Of a stretch of 64,000 bases of DNA, positions 55,009-64,000 are shown piece after piece. The position numbers were made by a program, and so were the translations under genes. The notes below the pieces were generated by a model that did no database searches, was not told the origin of the DNA, and saw only the letters and a list, made by a program, of their open reading frames with translations. Source of the DNA: Trichosporon coremiiforme (taxonomy: Eukaryota > Basidiomycota > Tremellomycetes > Trichosporonales > Trichosporonaceae); contig BCJJ01000019.1 in the NCBI GenBank assembly GCA_039545355.1, positions 122,076-186,075 on the forward strand, written 5' to 3'. The first letter of the stretch is position 1; each line of letters begins with the position of its first letter.

Positions 55009-55701
55009 TTAGTGCGCCTGCTGAGCCTGCAGCTGCTGCTGAAGGTTGGCACGGCGGGCAGCGCGCGCACCGCTGCTGAGCGGGGGGTTCATGAGGTCGT
55101 AGTCCTTGGGCCGGCGGAAGAGCAGGACATGGGGCTCCTGGAGTCTGTTAGAACCAACGACATGAGAGTAACTCACGGGACCGTGACGCATGTACATCTC
55201 CCATCCGGGCGACTGGCGGATGCCGAGACTCCGCCACGTCTCCTCCGGGAGGACGCCGGAGGGGACAAACTTCCAGAGCTGCTTGGGGAGCTGTGGAATG
55301 GTCAGCCTCTGTACATGGCTTCGCAATGCCAACTCACGATCACATGCCTGTTGGGTGAAGGCGATAACATGAGACGTCAGGGGTTAGTGGTCCAAAAATG
55401 AAGCAAACAGATGTTCGATGAAAGTTCCAGTCATCGACAGCGAAGGAGGTCGTCAGCATGCGTTTCTGAGGTTGGTGCAGCAGTTGACCAAGCTCACCTG
55501 TACTCCCACTCGTCGTCTGAGATGGTCAGCCATGCTTCCCGCCCAGGTGTGGTAGAGGTGAACAACGTCGTCAACCCTATCGACACCGTTGTTTACCCCG
55601 ACGCTCAACGCACCAGAGTATCGCTCCGAGTAGAAGATCTTTGGGCTGAACTGCTCGATCGCTCGTCGGCGCTCCTCAGCAGTAAACGTCTTCTTCGACA
55701 T
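55009..55701 (-). CDS. CKS1: Cyclin-dependent kinase regulatory subunit CKS1
   Basis: Exons 55701-55614, 55516-55498 (19 nt), 55347-55338 (10 nt), 55290-55177, 55137-55009; 119 aa. Motifs of the family: [20 protein letters not shown], where the tiny exons supply DDEWEYR and [32 protein letters not shown], with the Arg/Ser/Trp anion-binding pocket and the conserved HxPEPH beta-hinge. CKS proteins dock phosphorylated Cdk1 substrates. The C-terminal tail with [10 protein letters not shown] is longer than in animals but shorter than in budding yeast. All five exons join in frame and each intron has a CTRAC-like branch near its end. Confidence 0.93.
55338..55347 (-). other. CKS1: 10-nt microexon of CKS1
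   Basis: GCATGTGATC between an AACAG acceptor and a GTGAGT donor. It completes the Arg codon begun by the 19-nt exon and codes His-Val-Ile of the invariant YRHVxLP motif. No alternative path gives this motif. Confidence 0.85.
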
Positions 55702-57275
55702 TGTTCGTGTATGAGTTAATTTGGGAATAACGGTCAGTTCGGGCTGGGATGATCAGCGATGCTCGATCGCACCCGGGTTGCGTGCGCAGAGCTGGGGGTG
55801 ACGGTTGTGGGATGAGGAATGCGGCGCCTTCCTCGTTGCGTGTTGCGAAAAGAAGGCTGCGGCTGAGGAATGCAATCTGGACGGAGCCGATCACTCCACT
55901 GTCAACTCACGTTGGGGGCAGCGAGCTCGGGAGACGGGTATACGCCGAGCTAGGTATGTGTGTTGGGGCGGTATGGAACAGGGGGAGGGAGGCGGCCGGA
56001 CTTGAGAGGCGAAGGCGAGGTATATGCGCTTGCTTGTGCTTGAGATGTTTGTATGAGAGAAGAAGGGAAGACAAGGAAGACGAGTGTTGGTTGTTTATGC
56101 AGGTCGAGGATGTTTGCGCCCCTATCGGTGTGGACCAGCGCCCTTACGCCCTATACGCAGGCGGTCCAGCAGATGTTTGGACCAGTTGGCTAAGCCACAT
56201 GCGGGGAGTGCGGGGTACAGGGGGTTGAAATAATGCCGCTCAAAAGAAAGTACGTCGCGTGTTGGTGTTGGCGTGTTTCTCGCTCAGGCACACACTCTGA
56301 GTACCCGTTTGGGCCGTGTCCGGGCCGCTGGCCGCCGTCCAGTTCCCACACTTGCGCTACGTATGAGCAGAGGCGTGACCGTGGGAGACCGGCTCGCAGA
56401 CGGCGCCATGGCGACATGCCCCGGGAATGCGTCCGGCTGGGCCGTTCAAATTAACCTTAATGCGGTATGACACCGGATACAGGAATTTCATGTACATACA
56501 ACTCAACTGCAGAAGGAATGTTTGTTGACGGTCCTACTCCATCACGCGACCACTTACAACAACATTCTGGCCCGTCCTATCAGAGCGGTGTTGTGTGTGG
56601 ATCCAACGTACATCGTCAGCCATTCCAAGAGCCTGCGTGGCCCACCCGTGAGCGGCGTGTGCTCGACGATAGGGACTGGAACGGCCAGTGGAATGAATGA
56701 AGACCAGTCGCTCGCACCGGACCCTCCCTTGTTGATCCCGCTAGCGCGTAGCACCCATTGGCAGACACTTTGCACAAACGCAAACAAACACGTCTAACCA
56801 ACTTGCTATTTGCTCGACTTACGGGATGGCTTGGGGCGACGATGTTGGAGGAGGAGCAAATGCAAACAGCTGTTTGTTTGGCTCTCCAGGCATCAGGAAG
56901 CGACGGAATGTGCAGGCGCCGTTTCAGCATTTGGTGCCGAAGAGCACCGACAGCTTCCCCTCACGTTCCGTCGTCCTCGTGTCTTCTGCTCTCTTCCGCC
57001 TCTTAAAGTTGCCCGGACAGCAGGTTGAGTGAGTTTACCCCGCAGACATGCATGGGCGCAGGTGGCTATCATTTGTATATCAGTTCAGGGCGATCCATGA
57101 CATGCGCAGCGTCCGTCACTCGTCGCAGGTCGAGAAAACCGATCCTCGCAGCACGTCAGGGGCGATAACACCTCTCCGAGCTGCGATACACACAATACAG
57201 CTCTTCATACCACTGGATCCCAGATACAGTGCACTACCGAAAGAAGAAAGGAGAAACGAATGAACGTCGAAAGCT
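55702..57275. other. Intergenic between CKS1 and the lipase gene
   Basis: 1.6 kb, upstream of CKS1 and downstream of the lipase. Short frames on both strands have no conserved features. Nothing else recognised. Confidence 0.4.
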
Positions 57276-58344
57276 TTAATCGCACTGCATCATAACGCCG
57301 GCGTAGGGTCCAGTGTGCGCCGTTGTGATAGTTGCCTCACCCTTGTCGCTGATGCTGTCCGAGCAGTTATCGTTCTCCTGGCCCTCGCACACCCGCCACT
57401 CCTGCGGCTTGTCCGTGTGCATCATCCAGACCTCGTTCGAAGGGTGCCTGAAGTCGAGCCACATGGGGGGCAGATGGGGGACGATATCGTCAAAGATCGT
57501 CATGTACCTGTACCTGCCCGACAGGGTAGCGTCGACATACTTGGCCCAAGCCTGGTTACCGACGCGGGCGGGGCCGAACATGCGTGCGGTGACAGTGACG
57601 CCGAGCTGTTTCTGGATGTAGACGGCGAGGAGCTGTCCGACCGCGCCGCCCATGCTGTGTCCGGCAACGAGCACCTGCTTCAGCCCACCTTCACATGCGG
57701 CCTCGACGTGCTTGAGCACCTCCTCGCGGACGTCTTTGAACACCCCGTAAAACCCCTCGTGCACCTTGCCCGGCGAGCCGGGGAACCACTCCTTGTTCGG
57801 CATCACGTAGCTGATCCCGATCGCGTTTATCCAGCTCTCGACGCTCTGGCCGTTCAGGCCACGCATGGACACGATGACGTGCGAGGCGTTCTGCGCGACG
57901 TAGTCTGGGGTTAGCAAGGTTTTGACCACGCGGTGCACAACAGCTTCTTGAGCCTCTTGAACCAGAGACTGAATTGAGGGTGACAGAGAGTTACTCACAG
58001 TAGGGAACGTCGCCGTTGTCCCCGCCCGCGAAGAGGAGCTTGACGGTGCTGCCACCGGGGACGGAGGTGCACTCGTCCCCGCAGCCCCAGTTCTTCAGCT
58101 TCTCGGTGCCGCAGTAAGCTGCACTGCGGTTGTCAGCGTATCCATCTTTGCAGTAGACCTACGCGGCCCAGCGGGCATCGGCGTTCCAGGACGAGTACGC
58201 CTCGGCGCTCAGCGAGGAGTACGGCCCCTTCGTCGTCGGGTTCCAGGGCGCGCGCTCCTGCAGTCCGCCGATGGGGATTGAGCCGGGTGTCGGCAAGGCG
58301 AGGGCCGTCAGTGCTGTTGCGAGTAGCGAGAGAGCGGCAATCAT
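57276..58344 (-). CDS. Secreted class 3 lipase
   Basis: Exons 58344-58163, 58123-57999, 57904-57276; 311 aa. The first 17 residues (MIAALSLLATALTALAL, then PTPG) form a signal peptide. The mature part has AAAYCGTEKLKNWGCGDEC typical of fungal lipase_3 N-termini, VIVSMRGLNG (oxyanion region, Arg-Gly in place of the common Arg-Gly-Thr), VHEGFYGVFKDV (HxGF), VLVAGHSMGGAVGQLLAV (nucleophile Ser in GHSMGG), GPARVGN, FDDIVPHLPP (Asp) and an HPSNEVWM with late His residues. It should hydrolyse acylglycerols outside the cell. An in-frame non-ATG codon lies upstream, so 58344 is the first real start. Confidence 0.92.
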
Positions 58345-60850
58345 GAGTGTGAGGAGAACCGTGGGCAAGGCGCGGGGTCAGCTGCTGTCGCTCTCTTCTT
58401 ATAGCAACCCATTCAGCCTCCGAAACCTGTCAGAAACAAGCTGCGAGGCATCGGGGTACTCCGACAAGCACGAGCGTTCTCTCGGGTCTCGGGCTGCAAT
58501 GGCGATGGGGACGAGAGCCCACGTACGAAGCATCACGAGATCAGCCTGCGAGGCCCACGCAAGGTTTGGTCATGTACGGGCTGTCACGCCCTATCAATTG
58601 TGCTCATTTCTCAGAAGTTTCTGCCTGCCTGCTGGAAACATGATTCCCGCTGGTGTATGGTGCGGGGTAGTGCTTCGTGCTTCGGGGACTGCTGGCTGAG
58701 GGCTGGGGTGAACCACCACTGGGACGGAATGAATAGACCAATCGAACCCTAATGGACGGTAACAGCTGGGATGAATTGTAACAAGCGCCCTTAACTGATG
58801 GGGATGGATATCTTATCGCGGGCAGACGGCCTGAAGCCTGTCTCCCCTCCTGTCTACGCACCACGAGACGACTGGAGTAGTGCGGTGCTGCTGCCGCAGG
58901 TCTTGTCGCAAGAACGCGGGCATAGTACCGGGCATAATGCCTGGCATAGCACCATCGCCCGTGCGTGCATACTGTCATTGCCTGCGTATGCAGTCATGAT
59001 GAGGGAATCGGAATTGGGCGCGAGAGACATAAGACGGGTTCGACGCGTGCGACGGGCGTTGCTACCCCCAGCCACTGTGCTATACTGAGGTAGTGACTCA
59101 GGAGGTCGCTGCGGCGACGAGCAGTAGTAGCTGGGATGGTAGATCCCCGGTCCTGCGTTGATGCGTACCGGGAGATCCAGTGGCCAGGCGCGGCAATCTT
59201 CGCCAAGATCGGCAACGGACCGGAGCGATCAAGCTTCGTGGGATCGGGATCCCGGTGTTCTGGTGGCTGTCTCGCCCTGGGGTATCCGCAGCAGAGGCAT
59301 GTCATTGCGAACCGCCCACAACCGGCGGTAGATCTATCCTGAGCTTGTTACGACCAAGGTTGCTCTGAGTGAGTCTCCAGGCATCGCATGAGCTTGTAAC
59401 AGTGAGCAACGCTGACGTGCGAAGTCATGGTGATTCCCAACGAGGATGGACAGGACGATGATGCAACACCAGGCAGGACTCTTGGAATTCGGATATTCGC
59501 CGGCCGGCCATCTCTTGCGTCTGACCGCGACTGGTTTCGCACGTGACCTCTGATGGCTTCTGGTGGCCCGATCTTGTTCTCGTCTTGTGATGCCTTGGAA
59601 TAGCAAATGCCCCACAGAGATTGGAGCACAGGATCCTCGTCGGGGATAGCACCCAAGGTTAGGTCAAGGGCCGGTAGTGAGACGCCGAGTTCCAGAAAAC
59701 ACCACTGCGCCTTCTGCCTAGATCAGCGCTTGGCGCTATCTGCTGTGCATGACTGGCGGACTCTCATCCGAGAGGCTGGGCCCCGAAGAGTCTGCTGGAC
59801 ACGGGGGACGGCTTATGTTCAAGCCGCTCCAAGTCATGTGCATTGAGAATGCTTGGCCAAGCAGTGGGGGACTACCTGGCACGGGGCCACATACGCCGGC
59901 CAGCGCCGTGGCGGGCGAGCTGGCGGGCGTGTCTCAGGTGCTTTGGCCACTGGCGTTGACTCCACCTGGGGTTGGCAGTAGTGGGTTTGGCAAGGACAGG
60001 AAGTGCAATTGTGTGCCCCATCGCCGCTGCATGCCGCTACGACCCTCCAGATGTGAACGCCGCTCCGACTTCCGTTACAGCACACTGCGTTACGCTTGCA
60101 CCAGCCGGTGCCAGCACGACACAGGACCAAAAGCAGACCCCACGAGTCGGACACGAGTGCGGCGCAGGAGCACGCTAGCTCGGATTTCCGTTGTCCGAGG
60201 TGTACCTCCGCCGTCGGCCGGACCCACGCCCGGAGCCACACCCGGTACAGACAAGCCCACCCTGGCTCCAGCACAGAGAAACCGAACTACGATACGAGAG
60301 CTAGCCGCTGAATCCGCTTCGGGCCTCGGGGATGCCGCCGCCCAACGAGCATTCCAACGCCTCCTCGACATTCAGATCTATTCATGCCCTTCACCATTCC
60401 AACTCACACGTCACACGGCTGAATACAGGATCATCAAGGAAAAAGAACAGGCGCCCATAGAATCAGGACTGTAGGTAGGGGCGCCTGACCTGCTCCTAGT
60501 TTACGCGCCTGATTTGTTCGACGCCAACACTCCCGACCGACGCAACCGACTCAGCATCTCCGCAACCTCCAGGACAGCAAGCCCAGACGCGCTGTCAGGC
60601 TCAGTATTTGCCTGGATCGCTGGGCCCGTGGATCCACGCCACAGCTACCACGGCTGCGCTGGCTCTCTGGTCAAGATAGAGAACGGAGCATACCCCGCAG
60701 GCGCCCTCAAGGCTCAGACCATGCCTGACCTGCAGGCACCTGCGACCGAATGAGTGACGCAAAAGCTTGCTGATGAAAGAATGCTCTAGGGCAATCGCTC
60801 TGCATGCCAATCAATCCATACTACAACATGAATAATTCATAAGCTGTGAC
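58345..60850. other. Gene-poor interval
   Basis: 2.5 kb upstream of the lipase. The longest frame (59749-60474, +) has no family features, and its composition changes along its length. Treated as non-coding. Confidence 0.4.
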
Positions 60851-61681
60851 TCATCGCCCGTGGCTCGACCTCGAGCCCGTACCTGCGTGGCGGTCTGCAG
60901 CCTGACTTGGCTCTCCCCGCCTCGAGTCGGCTGTACTTGGCCGGCGGATGCGGCTGATACGCGTGCGCCCAGGGAGGAGCCCTCTGACTTGTCTCGGGGG
61001 CGTCGAGGGCAGCGACACCACTGAATACCTGGAAGGACATCTGGTGGAACTGGCAGCGGGGTAACTATCTGGCGATCCCCCTGTCAAGCCCGCTAGGCTC
61101 TCCAAACCATCCAAGGCGCTGTCACCTGTCCAGTGCCGGGCCACACGGTCCGAGTCGTCGGCGTCTTGGCCACCACTCAACCGCACATCGAGTGCTGGCA
61201 CATGAGGCGTGAGCAGCTCGGTGGCGTCGCTGGACCCAACGGCCGACGAGGTGGGTGGGCTGAACGGCCTGGTGGGGCTGCTGGGGAACGCGCAGCAACC
61301 GGGAGAGAGCATCCGCGGGGGTTGGGGGTATGGCGAGTACAGTTGCGAACCCAGCGATTGCAGAGTGATCGCCTCCAGTGGCCGGCGGCGGGGAACAGTC
61401 GCCTGATCGTCCTCGCTATAGTCGAGGACGCGCCCTCTCATTGTCATCGGCGACCCTCGTCGTCGCCGACGAGCGGCTGCCGTATCCTGCGATGATGAGG
61501 GTGATCGGAGGTGGGCATAGAGGTCGTCGTCGAGCGAGCTTGAACTCAATGCGGCCGGAGTCAGGCGTGCGGTATGGCGATAAGGCTCGGCTTTAGTTCG
61601 GTTCGCCGGCGGGCGCTCGCGGAAAGGACTGCCGAGAGCTATGAGGGGTGATCGCTCGGGACTAGTTGGTGAGAGGAGCAT
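60851..61681 (-). CDS. Hypothetical Ser/Pro-rich protein
   Basis: Single uninterrupted frame of 276 aa. The composition is that of a disordered fungal protein: many SP/TP pairs (SPTSPERSPL, SPSSPTRPFSPP, PSTPPRQ), an Arg run (AAARRRRRGSP), and SEDDQATVPRRRPLEAITLQSLGSQL. It has no domain and no membrane segment. From about 61040 downwards an alternative frame (DAPETSQRAPPWAHAYQPHPP) looks equally protein-like, so the 3' end may be spliced differently. No relatives recognised. Confidence 0.35.
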   Translation of the reverse strand: MLLSPTSPERSPLIALGSPFRERPPANRTKAEPYRHTARLTPAALSSSSLDDDLYAHLRSPSSSQDTAAARRRRRGSPMTMRGRVLDYSEDDQATVPRRRPLEAITLQSLGSQLYSPYPQPPRMLSPGCCAFPSSPTRPFSPPTSSAVGSSDATELLTPHVPALDVRLSGGQDADDSDRVARHWTGDSALDGLESLAGLTGGSPDSYPAASSTRCPSRYSVVSLPSTPPRQVRGLLPGRTRISRIRRPSTADSRRGEPSQAADRHAGTGSRSSHGR

Positions 61682-63687
61682 TGGTAGCGTCTAGCGTGGA
61701 CGAAGCGATGGATGCTTAGAGAACAAGGGGAGTAGTGAGCAGTCGTCGTGATGCCCGAAGAAAGACGCCGGAGACCGCATCGTTGTTCTCCCTCATATAT
61801 GAACATGATCGGGGCGTGAACAATGTACAGGACGGTGTACCAGAGGACCTTGCCAACGCTGGGTGGTATGCCATAGTGTGCCACCGTGCGCTGTGCGTTG
61901 TGCGCCGCGCATTCCGCAAGGTATCCGGCAAAGCACAGTCGGGGAACCATGCCCCGGGCTGACATAGGCTGACCCAGGACGTTCAGCCTGAGCTGGCTGA
62001 ACAGGCCGCAGGTCAGTCAACGGATCAGCCAGCAGGCCGGGCTGGGGAAGGTTAAAGGGGTCCCTGTGCGTGGCGCCAGCGCTGGCAGCGCCAGAGGCGG
62101 CACGGACAACCAGACCTCCCAGCGCCGACTACAGTACCCAAGCATGGCTCCACATGCTGCTTATTCTATTGTCCTCGTCTCTGTGGTGAATCAGTTACAA
62201 GAAGACACGCCCGGGGTCTATGCACTAGTAACCTGAAACTGCCATGACAGATTGCGGCCGTGCGTGGGTTCCACCATTGACGCGGCAAGCGTTTGCGGCT
62301 GACATAGATGGTGCCAGATAAGATCACAGTCACCCGCATGTCATAGGTCGCTCATACAGGCAGGTGTCCATTTGAGTACAACTGTCTGTCCGCCTCATTG
62401 AAGGGGAACACTGCTTAGGAGAAGGGCAGACTCCAGCGTCGGCCTCGCGTCTACTACTCAGCCTGCGGCCTACGTCACCGGGACCGCTTCGCGCACCATA
62501 GCACCTCAGCCTTCAGGATCGTTCATGCGGCTCGGTGTGTCAGACAACAAAGGAGGTCAGGACATACCGGAACAAGCCCCTCCAGAGTACGGGTGAGTAA
62601 GACGAATCCGTGCGCTCGTCCAGCCTGCTGTAATGAGCAAGTCTCATTTGTTAAGGCTTGTCGAGTGTTACGATCTGCACGAATGCACAAGCCGGGGCCC
62701 GCTAACGCCCACAAAATCCAGAACACCTATTATCACTTGCCGCGCAAAGGGCCAATCTAAGGTTGGATGAGCCCGATCCGACGCGACGGGCGCTCCCTCA
62801 AACGCCTGGTCCCGCGATGTACCACGTAAGGCATTGTCACGGTGAAGCTCGTCTCCTAGCTAATGGGACGAGGTTCCAATGACGCACTCGATTAGGAGAT
62901 CGTGGTCCCCAGTCGATTCACCTGCGTGTCGCTCCGAACGCCGAGTAAGACAGCATTGTCAGCGCACTCGACGACTCTTTGAGGCAAGTCTTCTTTCCCG
63001 GCGGACCCCAGCTTTGTCACACTGCCGAGAACAGTATACGCCTGAGGTATGTCTTCTAGCGCCTGAAACGGCTCTGTGCTCGTTCACAGTCACATGTAAG
63101 ATTCTGACCCCAAAAAGTATTGCCAGAGCGTAGGGCGATACGGCGGCGTAAGGGATGGGAACTGTGAGCAGAAGCTGCAAGCCTGCCACATCGTCTAGGG
63201 AACTGTCGGGGCAAAGAACGCAGATGTTCCAAGTTTCCTCTCTTCCTCGGTCGTCTCTACATAGCTTGGAGTGAATTCCTGTTGTTAGAAGCCTACAAAA
63301 GCTGCGTTCTAGAGAAGAACCCCTCGTCAGATGTCGCAGACATTGCCAGGTCGAGGTCCGATATCCATCCAGGAAAGGTGCGGCGATCATTTGGCTCACG
63401 CGACACCCACGCGAAAATGCATCCGCCGAATCACTGACCACTCGTGCTAAGCACCTCTCACAACAAAGCCAAGACCTCCGCCATCGATCTCTGTCATCGC
63501 CGTCACCCGATTCGGATCATCTATACCCAAAACGCCAGAGACGTCTGCGAACAAGGGGCGCCTTATATTCTAGAAGAATACAGCATCACTTTCTGCGAGG
63601 AAAAAAGCGAATCGACCCCGTCTCGTGACGCCATCACCTCCACCTTTCTTTTTGCGAATCAACACCCCAACCTAGATCTTATCCAAG
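61682..63687. other. Gene-poor interval upstream of TFIIS
   Basis: 2.0 kb. No frame with recognisable features and no RNA gene recognised. The last 250 bp before 63688 contain the TFIIS promoter. Confidence 0.4.
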
Positions 63688-64000
63688 ATGCCGATGGACG
63701 CGACGGCCCTGACGGCCTCGGTGAAGGAACTGAACGAGGCGAGCGCTGGTGGCAAGTCTGAGGTGAGCTTCCGGGAGATCCTGGGCAAGCTAACAACCAG
63801 GACATCATCAGGCTTCTGAAGAAGCTCAAGGCTGAGGTTGAGCCCACCGAGGAGCTGCTGAGGGTGAGTCGCCTATCAAGAGTCACCGCATCCGGGCAAG
63901 CTGCTGCAATCACTGCGGAGCTAACATCAGACATCTCGCGCGGGTATCGCTGTCGGCAAACTCCGTCAGAACACGACGCCCGGCGTCTCGTCGCTGGCGA
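63688..64000 (+). CDS. DST1: Transcription elongation factor TFIIS, 5' end
   Basis: Exons 63688-63762, 63801-63863 and 63931 onwards, cut by the right edge. The product begins MPMDATALTASVKELNEAS, then DIIRLLKKLKAEVEPTEELLR and TSRAGIAVGKLRQNT, which is the four-helix LW/TFIIS N-terminal domain. TFIIS rescues backtracked Pol II by stimulating transcript cleavage. The central and zinc-ribbon domains must lie outside the window, so another protein with the same N-terminal domain is not strictly excluded. Confidence 0.85.

Noticed and set aside
59749..60474. 241-codon plus-strand frame in the gene-poor interval
   Set aside because: No domain; overlaps other frames of similar length, and no start context or splice pattern supports it.

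Overview
This window is nuclear DNA of a basidiomycete fungus, most likely a tremellomycete yeast; an affiliation close to Trichosporonales or Cryptococcus relatives is inference. The evidence is direct: GC-rich genes packed tail to tail or head to head, introns mostly 34-100 nt with GTRNGT donors, a conserved CTRAC branch motif 4-10 nt before the acceptor AG, and a complete set of eukaryotic housekeeping genes. Nothing bacterial or viral was seen.

Layout. 1-680 holds the 3' end of COP9 subunit CSN1, followed by a gene-free 2.6 kb and an intron-containing tRNA-Val(AAC) at 3273-3359. 3659-14096 is dense: cyclophilin H, MAD1 (-), deoxyhypusine synthase, PAN3, a C2H2 zinc-finger gene (-) and VPS25. 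A 3.2 kb gene-free stretch precedes the cell-wall-integrity MAPKKK gene BCK1 (17316-22314). 23029-28517 carries SmB, a nucleotidyltransferase-like gene with a decayed truncated paralogue behind it, and UTP18. 28643-36411 is a minus-strand group of metabolic genes: a 5'-truncated MFS transporter, a membrane-anchored M24 peptidase, an SDR and a GNAT. About 5 kb without a recognisable gene follows. 41391-55701 is dense again: IWR1, TCD1-like (-), TFB2, MIC12-like (-), RSM19, GLTP-like, a pyridoxal-reductase-type AKR (-), U2AF65 and CKS1 (-). 57276-58344 is a secreted class 3 lipase (-). After a sparse 5 kb with one doubtful ORF, the 5' end of TFIIS runs off the right edge.

Main observations. (1) A Tc1/mariner-type DNA transposon (45486-46585, CAGTGGTG termini, TA duplication, 40-N assembly gap inside its transposase) sits in a coding exon of TFB2, an essential TFIIH subunit. 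Removing the element plus one TA restores one continuous 500-residue frame. (2) Cyclophilin H contains a predicted 3-nt microexon (TGT, 4018-4020) flanked by two complete introns; it supplies the Val of the invariant FHRVIP motif. (3) CKS1 uses 19-nt and 10-nt exons, and the SmB start codon is alone in its exon. (4) U2AF65 has two competing 3' splice sites 13 nt apart, one leading to a stop, and an Arg/Asp-rich rather than Arg/Ser-rich N-terminus. (5) A short uORF overlaps the BCK1 start codon.

Functionally the genes are a normal mix: mRNA metabolism and splicing (SmB, cyclophilin H, U2AF65, PAN3), transcription (TFB2, IWR1, TFIIS), ribosome biogenesis (UTP18), mitochondria (RSM19, MIC12-like, TCD1-like), cell cycle (MAD1, CKS1), trafficking (VPS25) and signalling (BCK1). 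I see no gene cluster that looks like a dedicated new pathway.
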